Shown: positions 34,526 to 43,607 of the stretch, piece by piece
How positions within the stretch are numbered: the stretch's first letter is position 1
Layout of the letters: each line of letters begins with the position of its first letter
The notes under the pieces: generated by a model
Seen by the model: only the letters and a program-made list of their open reading frames with translations
Databases searched by the model: none
What the model was told of the DNA's origin: nothing
Assembly (NCBI GenBank): GCA_029246385.1
Contig: JAQWNG010000008.1
Coordinates: 1 to 64,000, forward strand
Direction of reading: 5' to 3'
Length of the DNA: 64,000 nt
From: Halioglobus sp.
GTDB taxonomy: Bacteria > Pseudomonadota > Gammaproteobacteria > Pseudomonadales > Halieaceae
Made by a program: the position numbers and the translations under genes

Positions 34526-35380
34526 ATGAAGTTTGTTCACAATGACCTGCTAACGTGTCCGCTAGACCAGCATGCGCTGCAGTTGGATGGCGATTGTCTG
34601 CGCTGTGAAAGCGGACATGCTTTTGATGTTGGTAAGCAAGGTTATGTTAATCTCCTTGGCGCCGCGGACAAGCGTAGCCGAGATCCTGGCGACGACAAAG
34701 AGATGGTGGCGGCACGACGAAATTTTCTTAGCGATGGCCACTACCAACCCATAGCCGAAAGGCTCACCCGCCTAGTTGAACCGCTGATAACTAGGGACTA
34801 CATTATTGTAGATGCAGGTTGCGGCGAAGGCTATTACCTGCAACAACTCGCCGCACAAATCGCAGTCTCTAGCGCCTGGGAGCCATCAATGATTGGCTTT
34901 GATATTTCCAAATGGGCCGTACAAGCGGCAACACGTCGAATTGCGACTACATGGCTGGTCGCTAGCAATCGCAATATCCCTTTAGCCGTAAGCAGCGTCG
35001 ACTGCCTGCTCAGCCTATTTGGATTCCCCGTGTTCAACTCGTTTCAATCTGTACTGAAAGAAGACGGCAGATTGCTGATGGTCGATGCGGGACCACAGCA
35101 TCTGGTCGAACTGCGGAAGGTTATCTACCCTGAGGTCAGACGCTCTGACTCAACGATATTACAACAGGCTTACGCAGCTGGGTTTTTGCAAGGGGAAACC
35201 TCAACACTACAATTTCGAACTGCCCCGCTAAGCCAACTACAAATTCATCAACTCCTCAGCATGACGCCTCACCTTTTCCGAGCAACTCGGGAAGGTAAGG
35301 AGCGCGCAGCACGTTTAGATCAATTCTCGGTCACTGTTGATGTCGTTTTTCAATGGCTGCACAGCGGCGGAGACACCTGA
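34526..35380 (+). CDS. rlmA: 23S rRNA (guanine-N1)-methyltransferase RlmA
   Basis: A 284-residue methyltransferase that methylates G745 of 23S rRNA at N1 in E. coli. The N-terminal zinc region reads CPLD...CLRCESGHAFDVGKQG. Family members have C-x2-C...C-x3-H; the second Cys is Asp here (D14), with C11, C27 and H31 present. The SAM motif is VDAGCGEGYYLQQL, and FLSDGHYQPIAERL is a further family marker. The start at 34526 was chosen because 13 upstream residues precede the usual beginning. It is separated by about 90 bases from the decayed hydrolase and probably has its own promoter. Confidence 0.92.
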   Translation: MKFVHNDLLTCPLDQHALQLDGDCLRCESGHAFDVGKQGYVNLLGAADKRSRDPGDDKEMVAARRNFLSDGHYQPIAERLTRLVEPLITRDYIIVDAGCGEGYYLQQLAAQIAVSSAWEPSMIGFDISKWAVQAATRRIATTWLVASNRNIPLAVSSVDCLLSLFGFPVFNSFQSVLKEDGRLLMVDAGPQHLVELRKVIYPEVRRSDSTILQQAYAAGFLQGETSTLQFRTAPLSQLQIHQLLSMTPHLFRATREGKERAARLDQFSVTVDVVFQWLHSGGDT

Positions 35381-35730
35381 AATATTCTTTGTCATCAAGC
35401 AGCCTGATAGTATCCATGTAGAGCCGGAAGCACTTGAAAAACAGACTATTGCGCACTAGTTTCCCTGCACAAATTAGCGAACAAGCACACTCCCCCTTAG
35501 CCGATAGATCATGATATGGAGTGCAGGCCTTGCATTCAGACAGTTGAGACATCAGAGAGGCTGTCAGACTGCTGAGACTGGCAAAAAATGTCCAACACTT
35601 TGGAATCCTCAACCGCATCGCATGGCTGCTCAGCGTAGCGCCTGACATCAAGCCACCCCGTGATTGATATCTTTAACTATAGTACATAGGATACGTCGTA
35701 TCACGTATACATCTAACTTGAAGGTATGTC
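35381..35730. other. Intergenic region with a short inverted repeat
   Basis: About 350 bases between rlmA and an oxidoreductase gene. The only structure I can support is a short inverted repeat, GATAC-N3-GTATC (35690-35702), about 30 bases before the next ATG. It could be a regulator site, but arms this short occur by chance. A 106-codon minus-strand frame has no family features. Confidence 0.4.
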
Positions 35731-36948
35731 ATGAGCGATAGCCTGCAACACGCCTTTTCGCCAGCGATGCTCGGAAAATTGCCGCTGAAGAATCGAATCC
35801 TCAAAGCAGCCACCTACGAGGGTAAAACGCCGGACGGAATACCCGGCGATCTACTGCTGAATTTTCACAAGGGTATCGTTAGGGGCGGCACTGCGATGAC
35901 CACTATTGGCTACTGCACCACTGAAGCAGACGGCCGCATTAACGATCAGATGATGTGGATGCATGAGGGAGTCCGCGATCGCCTTATTGACATCAACCGT
36001 GAGCTGAAAAAAGCGGCGCCTGATGCTGCGATTTCAGGCCAAATGACTCACTGCGGAAATTTTTCTAAAAATAGAAAAATGCAGCGACTGAAGCGTCCAC
36101 TGGGGCCTTCCCGCCAATTCAACATGCTCGGCGCAGCATCTGGCATGCCATTCGCAGGGGCGATGGCAGTCTCTAACATTGATTATCTTGTGCAGACCTA
36201 CTTTGATGCTGCCCTGTTAATGAAAGAAACGGGCTTCGATGCAATAGAAATCCACTTCAGCCACGGCTACGGAATTAGCCAGTTCATTAGCCCCAAAACC
36301 AACCGGCGCACCGATAATTACGGTGGCAGTTTAGCCAACCGGATGCGACTGCCCCTTCGAGTGATGGACGCAGTGCGCCAAGCGGTTGGTGATGACTTCC
36401 CTATTCTGGGTAAAATAGGTCTGACAGATGGCATCAAGGGAGGCCTCCAAATTGATGAGGCGGTAGAGGTAGCTGCGATGCTAGACGCAGGCGGAATTGA
36501 CGCATTGATCTGTTCTGGCGGCACTAGTAGCTTTAACCCTATGGTATATTTCCGCGGCGACACGTTAGAAAAAGGCTTAATTGAGGTTGAGCAAAACCCT
36601 ATTATGAAAATGGGCCTGAAACTCATAGGATCCAGAATGTTTCACTACTATCCTTATGAAGAGTTGTACTTTCTTGACGACGCCAAGCGTGTGCGTGATC
36701 GCGTCAACTGCCAGATGGTGTATATCGGTGGCTGTACCGATGTTGCTAGTATAGAAAAAGTGATGTCAGAAGGGTTCGACTTTATCCAGTTGGGCCGTCC
36801 TCTCATCAAGGACCCTAACTTTGTGAAACACGCAATGTCGGACCGTAACTATAAAAACGGCTGCACTCACTGCAACCGCTGTGCCAGCTTGATTGAGGCC
36901 CCTGGTGGCATCTACTGCCCGCTCAATCTAGAAGACGCGCCGGCGTGA
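35731..36948 (+). CDS. OYE-family NADH:flavin oxidoreductase with C-terminal Cys cluster
   Basis: A 405-residue TIM-barrel flavoprotein with LKNRILKAATYEG, SGQMTHCGNFSKN, IEIHFSHGYGISQFISPKTN and IQLGRPLIKDP, all old yellow enzyme landmarks. It differs from the reductase at 11166 in ending with CTHCNRC and a fourth Cys 12 residues later, a C-x2-C-x2-C-x11-C cluster. This resembles the [4Fe-4S] region of 2,4-dienoyl-CoA reductase (C-x2-C-x3-C-x11-C) with one residue fewer, but without its FAD/NAD domain. Whether a cluster forms is unclear. It precedes a CoA transferase, suggesting acyl-CoA or organic acid metabolism. Confidence 0.86.
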   Translation: MSDSLQHAFSPAMLGKLPLKNRILKAATYEGKTPDGIPGDLLLNFHKGIVRGGTAMTTIGYCTTEADGRINDQMMWMHEGVRDRLIDINRELKKAAPDAAISGQMTHCGNFSKNRKMQRLKRPLGPSRQFNMLGAASGMPFAGAMAVSNIDYLVQTYFDAALLMKETGFDAIEIHFSHGYGISQFISPKTNRRTDNYGGSLANRMRLPLRVMDAVRQAVGDDFPILGKIGLTDGIKGGLQIDEAVEVAAMLDAGGIDALICSGGTSSFNPMVYFRGDTLEKGLIEVEQNPIMKMGLKLIGSRMFHYYPYEELYFLDDAKRVRDRVNCQMVYIGGCTDVASIEKVMSEGFDFIQLGRPLIKDPNFVKHAMSDRNYKNGCTHCNRCASLIEAPGGIYCPLNLEDAPA

Positions 36949-37108
36949 CGTGGCTCATCTGCTCAATGATGTTGAACGGCAATGTGCTTGGCGCTAGCCT
37001 ATTTGATCTACTAAATAGTGAACCCATCGGGTCTAGGCAGTAGACGCTGGCCATCGCATCCCCAAACCACGGCGTATAGAATCATTGACGTAAAATAGGA
37101 GATTTTCT

Positions 37109-38329
37109 TTGGACGTGCAACTTTCAGGTTTACCTAAAGGCCCCTTGCATGGCATTCGTATTATCGACATCACGTCAATGATTACAGGGCCCCTGTGCAG
37201 CCAACAACTGGGCGACCTAGGCGCCGACGTAATAAAGATCGAGCCCACACATGGCGAGGTGGCACGCTGGATGGCGCCCCCCCAAAAAGCCGGTCTCACG
37301 GGTTTTTACACCCAAATGAATCGCAATAAACGCAGCCTGACGGTGGACCTTAAAACGCCCGAAGGTATCGCCATCATTAAAAAATTGGTGGAGAGCGCGG
37401 ATATGTTGGTTGAGAACTTTCGCGGCGGGGTTCCGGACCGGCTCGGCATAGGTTATGAAGACTTACGCCACATTAACGACAAGCTCATTTTTGTATCCAT
37501 CACAGGTTTCGGATCTACCGGCCCTTATTCCCATAAACCTGCCTATGATCCACTCGCACAGGGCCTAGTCGGCATGATGCCGATTCAGGGCATGCCTTTT
37601 GGCGGCAAACCGCAACTTATTCAATCAGCGATTGTCGATAAGACGACAGCAACAACAGCGGCCGGCGCAGCCATGGCCGCGCTATATGCCCGTGACCGCC
37701 CTGGCGGCACGGGTAAGGGACAGCGCGTGGATGTGCCAATGATCGACGCTTGGGCCGCCAACTCACTTGCCGATATGATATCGGTCGACAGTTTTGTGCC
37801 TAACGACATGCAAGATCCTGTGCCTCTCGCCGTGCTGCGCACCTTTGAAACCAGTGATGGCTTTGTTGTGGGAATGGCTTTGCAGGACAACCACTTCAAA
37901 AATCTATGTAACGCATTAGACTGCCCCGAACTGTTGGACCGAGAGGGCATGCGCAACGTAGGAGAGCGTATTAGTGATTTTGATCCATGGCTGGATGCCA
38001 TAAGTGAAGTGATGAAGCGGTTTACCACCAAAGACCTGCTCTCGAGGCTAGACGCGTCAGGCGTACCATTCGGTCCAGTCAAGACTGTGCGTGAATTTGC
38101 CGAGGACCCGCAAGCTAAACACAACCGCACTATCTTTGACGTCGAACACCCCGAGGCGGGAACCCTTCGTTACGTGCGCTATCCAGGGCATTTATCCGAG
38201 ACACCTGCCGCCGTTCATCGTCATCCTCCCCGTTTGGGAGAGCACACTAACGAAGTACTTCGGGAAGCAGGATATAGCCTCACGGAGATCGAGGGCTTTG
38301 TGCAAAACAATATTGTCGGCGCATACTAA
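37109..38329 (+). CDS. CaiB/BaiF family (class III) CoA transferase
   Basis: A 406-residue class III CoA transferase. The opening GIRIIDITSMITGPLCSQQL followed by LGADVIKIEP and NRNKRSLTVDLKTPEG is standard, as is SITGFGSTGPYSHKPAYDPL, where the Asp of AYDPL corresponds to the catalytic aspartate (D169 in formyl-CoA transferase). It moves CoA between carboxylic acids without ATP. The start appears to be TTG at 37109, because AGGAGA sits six bases before it. It follows the OYE-type gene by 160 bases. The donor and acceptor acids are unknown. Confidence 0.9.
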   Translation: MDVQLSGLPKGPLHGIRIIDITSMITGPLCSQQLGDLGADVIKIEPTHGEVARWMAPPQKAGLTGFYTQMNRNKRSLTVDLKTPEGIAIIKKLVESADMLVENFRGGVPDRLGIGYEDLRHINDKLIFVSITGFGSTGPYSHKPAYDPLAQGLVGMMPIQGMPFGGKPQLIQSAIVDKTTATTAAGAAMAALYARDRPGGTGKGQRVDVPMIDAWAANSLADMISVDSFVPNDMQDPVPLAVLRTFETSDGFVVGMALQDNHFKNLCNALDCPELLDREGMRNVGERISDFDPWLDAISEVMKRFTTKDLLSRLDASGVPFGPVKTVREFAEDPQAKHNRTIFDVEHPEAGTLRYVRYPGHLSETPAAVHRHPPRLGEHTNEVLREAGYSLTEIEGFVQNNIVGAY

Positions 38330-38519
38330 GTAAACGCTTTATTCGCCTTCTTATGCAGCACGCTGTCAATATGGGCAGTCCGGCACCAGCCATTTGCAGG
38401 ATTCGACTGATCATGCCCCCCACAGTCAATATACCGACTGCACAGCAAGTTAAATTAAAGGGCACCTTGTTCTCACTGAGAATATTGTCTTTAATACGCA
38501 CCTACGTAAAGGTACGAGA

Positions 38520-40766
38520 ATGATCCGTAAAGTCACATCCACATTGGCAGCACTTTTACTGCCTTTTTGCGCATTTGCAGACAGCGACTACCCGCCTAAG
38601 GTCAAAGCAGTCGTGGAACAGCGATGCATGGTATGCCATGGCTGCTATGATGCACCCTGTCAACTAAAAATGGATGCCTGGGCGGGTGTCCAAAGAGGTG
38701 CTAGTAAGGAAATAGTCTACGACGGGGCCCGGATCACTGATGCTGTCCCTACGCGGTTGTTTGAAGATGCTCAGACGGTTGAGCAGTGGCGGCAAAAAGG
38801 CTTTTATCCAGTATTGAACGATGAATCCCCAGACCGCGGCGTCATGGCCCGCATGCTGGCATTAAAACAACAGCACCCGTTGCCTAACGAGAAACTCCTA
38901 CCAGATACCATTACACTGGGCGTGGATCGCGAGCAACAGTGCACCAAGCCTAACAACTTCGACGCGTTCGCCGACAAACATCCACTGTGGGGAATGCCTT
39001 ATGGCCTGCCAGGACTCAACAAAGAAGAGCATACCACGGTCACTCAGTGGCTGAACGAGGGCGCACCAGGGGTGCCAATGCTGTCACCCTCAGAGGCAGA
39101 ATTAGATGCCGTGCAACAATGGGAAGCATTTTTCAATGGTAAAAGCTTAAAACACCGGCTGACGGCACGTTACATGTATGAACACCTTTTCGTAGGCGAT
39201 TTGTATTTTTCGGATCTTGGACCGACGGGCCTCTATTACAGCTTAGTGCGCTCACGCACACCAACAGGGCAGCCCATTGATATTATCGCCACCAGACGCC
39301 CCTATAATAGCCCGGGTGAAGCAAGATTCTATTACCGATTGCAACAACAGCGTTCTGTTGCTCTTGCTAAGCGGCATATGCCCTACGCATTAAACGCAGA
39401 ACGCATGCAGCGCTGGCAGTCGCTATTTCTCAATCCAAGCTACAAGGTGACTACTCTGCCACCCTACGGTATTGATGTCGCTGTCAACCCCTTTATCGCT
39501 TATCGAGAGCTGCCACAAAGTGCCCGCTACAAATTTATGCTCGATGAAGCGCACTTTACCATTATGGGCTATATCAAAGGGCCGGTATGTCGCGGCCAAA
39601 TAGCTTTAAGCGTGATAGACGATCATTTTTGGATTGTCTTTATCAGCCCTGACAGTAAAGACAGTCTTTTAATGGCTGACTTTCTTGCCAGTGAGAGTGA
39701 TAACATGCGCCTGCCCAAGACGGGACAACGCGCAGTACTATCCCTGCTGGAATGGCGCAATTATGCCAAGGGCCAATTGAAATTCCTGCAAGCCAAGACA
39801 GCATTCATTGCCGATATAACGGCCGGATCTGACGGCACAAAAATTGACTTAGACCTGATATGGGATGGCGATGGCTACAACGATAATGCCGCCCTCACAG
39901 TCTTCAGGCACATTAACAGCGCTTCTGTGGTCAAGGGCTTTGTAGGTCAGCAACCCAAAACGGCGTGGGTAATCAACTACCCACTACTGGAGCGTATTCA
40001 CTATCTGCTAGTCGCAGACTTTGATGTTTTTGGTAACGTCGCACACCAGCTTGAGACCCGTCTTTATATGGACTTTCTGCGCATGGAAGGTGAACAAAAC
40101 TTTCTGTTCTTCCTGCCAGAAAAGGATCGCATACCGCTGCGCAATTTTTGGTATCGAGGCGCGACCGAAGACACTAAAAACCAAGTCATGACCGAATCAG
40201 TAGCTTATAGCCAGCAGACTGACATTCAGTATCACACTGATGATCCCAAGCGAGAACTGCTAAGCTTACTGCAACAGCGTCAGCCCGGTGGCGAGGCTCC
40301 CCAGTACCAGCCAGCTGATCCGCGTTTCGCCAAACTGCAGACACTCCAGGGTAAGCCGTTTAGTCTAATGCCAGAGGTCGCTTTTGTGGAAGTGCGAGGA
40401 AAAGACAATAAGGCACGCGTATTTACCATCTTGCATAATGATAGTTATTCAAACAATGCACAGATTTTTAAAGAAAAAAAGCGACGCATCCCGGAAGAGG
40501 ACTACCTAACCGTTGTTAAAGGTTTTATCGGCGCGTACCCTAATGCCTTCTTCCAGTTGTCTGATCAGAACCTCGAAAATTTCGTAGCGGCGATCATGTC
40601 CATGCGCAGTGAAGCAGACTATGCCAATCTCGTCACTGACTATGGCGTACGCCGCACAAACGTCCCTCTATTTTGGCCATTATCTGACCGGCTAAACGCG
40701 CAGTATAAAGAAAGTCAGCCCATTGAGGCGGGCCTGTTTGACTTGAACCGCTATGAAAATCGATAG
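38520..40766 (+). CDS. cti: Fatty acid cis/trans isomerase
   Basis: A 748-residue periplasmic cytochrome c-like enzyme. It has a signal peptide (1-20, ending CAFA) and a haem-binding motif C36-x2-C39-H40 embedded in CMVCHGCYDAPCQLK, as in Pseudomonas Cti. Cti turns cis-unsaturated membrane acyl chains into trans to stiffen the membrane under solvent or heat stress. The rest of the long protein (PRLFEDAQ-like region, RFYYRLQQQ, LPEKDRIPLRNFWYRGA) matches the family as I know it, and its length is typical. It is followed 25 bases later by two small membrane genes, probably in one operon. Confidence 0.88.
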   Translation: MIRKVTSTLAALLLPFCAFADSDYPPKVKAVVEQRCMVCHGCYDAPCQLKMDAWAGVQRGASKEIVYDGARITDAVPTRLFEDAQTVEQWRQKGFYPVLNDESPDRGVMARMLALKQQHPLPNEKLLPDTITLGVDREQQCTKPNNFDAFADKHPLWGMPYGLPGLNKEEHTTVTQWLNEGAPGVPMLSPSEAELDAVQQWEAFFNGKSLKHRLTARYMYEHLFVGDLYFSDLGPTGLYYSLVRSRTPTGQPIDIIATRRPYNSPGEARFYYRLQQQRSVALAKRHMPYALNAERMQRWQSLFLNPSYKVTTLPPYGIDVAVNPFIAYRELPQSARYKFMLDEAHFTIMGYIKGPVCRGQIALSVIDDHFWIVFISPDSKDSLLMADFLASESDNMRLPKTGQRAVLSLLEWRNYAKGQLKFLQAKTAFIADITAGSDGTKIDLDLIWDGDGYNDNAALTVFRHINSASVVKGFVGQQPKTAWVINYPLLERIHYLLVADFDVFGNVAHQLETRLYMDFLRMEGEQNFLFFLPEKDRIPLRNFWYRGATEDTKNQVMTESVAYSQQTDIQYHTDDPKRELLSLLQQRQPGGEAPQYQPADPRFAKLQTLQGKPFSLMPEVAFVEVRGKDNKARVFTILHNDSYSNNAQIFKEKKRRIPEEDYLTVVKGFIGAYPNAFFQLSDQNLENFVAAIMSMRSEADYANLVTDYGVRRTNVPLFWPLSDRLNAQYKESQPIEAGLFDLNRYENR

Positions 40767-40791
40767 AACCTCCGCATAAGAAGGAATACCA

Positions 40792-41211
40792 ATGGCAGCG
40801 TATATCACACCCATTATTGGCGGCATCTTTATTGGCATCTCGGCCTTTGTCCTGGTGCTTTTCCTTGGACGAATTGCAGACGTTGGGGGCATTATTTGGG
40901 GTGCCGTTTCGGCTCAACCTGACAACGCATGGCGCTGGCTATTCCTTATTGGCCTGGTGCTCGGTCCACTTCTTTATCACACGCTGTTGCCTACACCCTA
41001 TCCACAAGTCAGCGTCTTACCATGGTGGTACGCCGCTATCGGCGGACTACTAGTGGGCTTCGGGTTGAAGTTAGGCTCAAGCTTTACAAGCAGTCAAGGA
41101 TTACTGAGGATCGTTTGGTTTTCTGCACGCTATCTTGCTGCCGCTGTGATATTTACTAGTACGGGAGTCGCCACCCTCTACGTTGTTCGCCATTTAGTGC
41201 CGGGGTTGTAA
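40792..41211 (+). CDS. YeeE/YedE-like membrane protein lacking the signature cysteine
   Basis: A 139-residue protein with about four membrane segments (YITPIIGGIFIGISAFVLVLF, WLFLIGLVLGPLLYH, YAAIGGLLVGFGLKL, YLAAAVIFTSTGVATLYVV). Its layout matches one half of split YeeE/YedE proteins, which in the thiosulfate transporter TsuA use conserved cysteines. The usual G-C-T-S-G-H-G box reads G-S-S-F-T-S-S-Q-G here (95-103): Cys became Phe98 and His became Gln102, and the protein has no cysteine at all. Sulfur transport is therefore doubtful. It directly precedes its partner half and follows cti. Confidence 0.72.
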   Translation: MAAYITPIIGGIFIGISAFVLVLFLGRIADVGGIIWGAVSAQPDNAWRWLFLIGLVLGPLLYHTLLPTPYPQVSVLPWWYAAIGGLLVGFGLKLGSSFTSSQGLLRIVWFSARYLAAAVIFTSTGVATLYVVRHLVPGL

Positions 41212-41622
41212 ATGAGGAATATAATCGCCCTGCTGTGTGGTCTTTTTTTTGGCATAGGTCTCGCAGTATCTGGCATAACCGATACGGCAACGGTCTTGGG
41301 GTTCCTAGAGGTGCTCGGCAACTGGATGCCCGATTTGGCGTTAGCGATAGGTGCGGCAGTCTTCGTCATTTTAATAACATTCCCCTTCATCATGCGACGC
41401 AAGAGTCCACTAATGTCTCAGCGCTTTTTACTGCCTACGACCAAATTCATCGATGGAAAACTCGTTGGAGGTGCCGCTATTTATGGCGTGGGTTGGGGGT
41501 TATACGGTTATTTCCCAAGCTCGGCAATGTCATCTTTGGTGTATCAAGACTGGAAAACCGCAATATTCGTTGCTGCTATGCTGATCGGCATGACACTGGC
41601 CAATAAAATTTCAGCCAACTGA
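41212..41622 (+). CDS. DUF6691/YeeE-like partner membrane protein, cysteine lost
   Basis: A 136-residue protein with about four membrane segments. It starts LLCGLFFGIGLAVSGITDTATVLGFLEV, which is characteristic of the DUF6691 half of YeeE/YedE pairs, and has AAIYGVGWGLYGYFPSSAM where the family has G-[FY]-C-P-G-P-A. The conserved Cys is Phe101, so both partners have lost it. It starts in the base after the upstream stop codon, so the two are translationally coupled and probably form one transporter. What they carry is unknown. Confidence 0.75.
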   Translation: MRNIIALLCGLFFGIGLAVSGITDTATVLGFLEVLGNWMPDLALAIGAAVFVILITFPFIMRRKSPLMSQRFLLPTTKFIDGKLVGGAAIYGVGWGLYGYFPSSAMSSLVYQDWKTAIFVAAMLIGMTLANKISAN

Positions 41623-41653
41623 CTATGTCCCTATAAACACCCCAACACCATCA

Positions 41654-42190
41654 CTACCACATCAAATCATCAGGAATCTGGAATTCGGCGTATGGATCAT
41701 TTTCATCAGTATCGCTTATATCATAGGTGTTCAACAGCAAAATAACCTGAGGATCACGCTGCATTATTTTTTCGGCCGCGGCAGATGGTAACAATTCAAA
41801 TTTGCTTCCCAACTTGGCAATCGCCAATCGTCCATTTACCAAATCTTTTTGCAACTGCTCGGTAACATATAATTTCTTTATTCGCTTGCCGTCCGTGAAC
41901 TGATAGGCAATATCACCACCCTCACGATTGATCCGATTCTGCATAATCAACTGGGAAATTTGTGCTTTAACTGCTTTTCTTTCAACACCCTCCTGCCTCT
42001 TTTTATTGAGTTGACGGTCGCGGTCCGCCTTTTCGAGTGAGCTTTTTTTAACCCGCTCCTTATTGTCATCAACCTGAACCTGACCTTTCTGTCGAGTCTT
42101 GGCTTCCTTGCGAAGCTCTTGCTTAAGTTGCTTAGCCTTTTTCTTATCAACAAGGCCTGCGTTAAGGAGTTGGTCTTGCAGCGATGACAT
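41654..42190 (-). CDS. DUF2058 family protein (YaiL-like)
   Basis: A 178-residue, highly charged protein. It begins MSSLQDQLLNAGLVDKKKAK, typical of DUF2058, followed by a Lys/Arg/Glu-rich coiled helix (about 15-80). A C-terminal part contains YQFTDGKRIKKLYVTEQLQKDLVNGRLAIAKLG over about 105-140. The E. coli relative YaiL is described as a nucleoprotein or polysome-associated protein; the role is not established. It is alone on its strand, facing cti's operon tail-to-tail with a 31-base gap. Confidence 0.88.
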   Translation of the reverse strand: MSSLQDQLLNAGLVDKKKAKQLKQELRKEAKTRQKGQVQVDDNKERVKKSSLEKADRDRQLNKKRQEGVERKAVKAQISQLIMQNRINREGGDIAYQFTDGKRIKKLYVTEQLQKDLVNGRLAIAKLGSKFELLPSAAAEKIMQRDPQVILLLNTYDISDTDENDPYAEFQIPDDLMW

Positions 42191-42365
42191 GGCGTGTCCC
42201 TGTTACCTGCTTAGTTAAACGATGAGTATGGTGAAACATGATCATGCTAGCAAATGGATTCACAACATTCGCATCAAATACAAAAATAAACGTAATTCCT
42301 CTAGCGCTTAATGACTGCTAATGATTTCTAGAGGCTATTCCCGGTCAATCCAAAGACGCAGGTCA

Positions 42366-42394
42366 TTGAGGCCGAGAGCACCATAGACTATAAT
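42366..42394 (+). promoter_or_regulatory. Predicted sigma-70 promoter of the acyl-CoA dehydrogenase pair
   Basis: TTGAGG (42366-42371) and a perfect TATAAT (42389-42394) are spaced by 17 bases, about 108 bases before the first dehydrogenase ATG. It lies in a 312-base gap that otherwise shows no gene. Strong by eye; unverified. Confidence 0.6.
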
Positions 42395-42502
42395 ACAAGC
42401 GATTTAAAGCAATGAGATAGGCAAAAAACGTTTACTCTTACCACAAGTGATTCGAGTGCCTGCGCGCCCTACGCTGGCTCAGTAGGACCAAGGTAGCCCA
42501 GC

Positions 42503-43588
42503 ATGAATTTAGAATTTTCTGAAGAACAGCTTTTTATTCGCAATCAGGCGCGCAATTTTCTGAGTCAGGAATCGTCCGCCGATGCTGTGCGCAGCGTTAT
42601 TGATACTGATACCTCTTTTGACCAGGCACTGTGGCAAAAAATTGTGGACTTAGGGTGGACCGCCATGTCGATACCCGAGACCTATGGCGGCCTTGGCCTT
42701 GGCTATCTAGAACTGTGTGTTATCGCTGAAGAGCTCGGTCGCTCTCTAGCGCCCGTACCCTTCTCTTCAAGTGTCTACTTGGCAACGGAGGCGATCAAAA
42801 GCTGGGGTACACAAGCGCAGAAACAACACTACCTGCCAAAGCTAGCTGCAGGAAAGCTGATCGGCACGCTGGCAATAAATGAAGGTTTGGGAGTACCGTC
42901 GGTTGCTATGCGAATCGTTGAAGGCAAAGTTTCTGGCAGTAAAATACCGGTACCCGATGGTGATATTGCCGACTTTACTGTAATGACGATACGTGATGGA
43001 AATGACAATATTGGCCTCTATCTCGTTGACCTTGCTAATACGGCCATAACGCGTGCGGTGCTCTCCAGCATGGATCCCAGCCGCTCTCAGGCGCGCGTAA
43101 CGTTTGATGCTGCTCCGGCGCAGGCCTTGGGGGACGCCGGAGAGAATGAACTAACCGAGCTGTTGGATCGAGCAGCAGTGCTGCTGGCTTTCGAACAGAT
43201 AGGAGGGTGCCAGGCTGCTCTAGACATGGGCATTGCTTATACCAAACAACGGTATGCTTTTGGCCGTGCGATTGCATCGTTTCAAGCCATCAAGCACAAG
43301 TTTGCTGACATGTATGTAGCACTTGAGCTAGCTAAAGCTAACGCCTATTACGGCGCGTGCGCGCTGTCCAGCGACGCACCTGACCTACCCCTGGCGGCAG
43401 CCGTCGCCAGAGTGAGTGCAACCGATGCGTATTACTTTATCACTAAGGAGAATATTCAAGCTCACGGCGGCATGGGCTTTACTTGGGAGTTCGACTGCCA
43501 CCTTTACTACCGCCGTGCGCAGCTGTTATCGGGGCTAATCGGCACCCAATCAGTATGGAAAGAGAACATCACACAACGCCTAATATAG
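42503..43588 (+). CDS. Acyl-CoA dehydrogenase, small subunit-like (361 aa)
   Basis: A 361-residue acyl-CoA dehydrogenase. MNLEFSEEQLFIRNQARNFL opens the N-terminal helical domain, SIPETYGGLGLGYLELCVIAEELGRSL follows, and the C-terminal domain has QRYAFGRAIASFQAIKHKFADMYV and AHGGMGFTWEFDCHLYYRRA. The beta-domain is degenerate: the region where FAD-contacting motifs usually lie reads TLAINEGL. Paired short/long dehydrogenases like this one and its neighbour form heterotetramers in Mycobacterium sterol degradation (ChsE type), and the same is plausible here. Confidence 0.9.
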   Translation: MNLEFSEEQLFIRNQARNFLSQESSADAVRSVIDTDTSFDQALWQKIVDLGWTAMSIPETYGGLGLGYLELCVIAEELGRSLAPVPFSSSVYLATEAIKSWGTQAQKQHYLPKLAAGKLIGTLAINEGLGVPSVAMRIVEGKVSGSKIPVPDGDIADFTVMTIRDGNDNIGLYLVDLANTAITRAVLSSMDPSRSQARVTFDAAPAQALGDAGENELTELLDRAAVLLAFEQIGGCQAALDMGIAYTKQRYAFGRAIASFQAIKHKFADMYVALELAKANAYYGACALSSDAPDLPLAAAVARVSATDAYYFITKENIQAHGGMGFTWEFDCHLYYRRAQLLSGLIGTQSVWKENITQRLI

Positions 43589-43607
43589 GCGGCTTGCGGA
43601 GAACACC

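Noticed and set aside
35331-35651. 106-codon minus-strand frame after rlmA
   Set aside because: Composition is not protein-like, it overlaps the end of rlmA and I recognise no domain.
35690-35702. GATAC-N3-GTATC as a regulator operator
   Set aside because: Arms of five bases are too short to separate from chance.
38520-38528. TGATCC-GTA at the cti start codon as another ECF-sigma promoter
   Set aside because: The -35 and -10 words touch with no spacer and lie inside the coding sequence.
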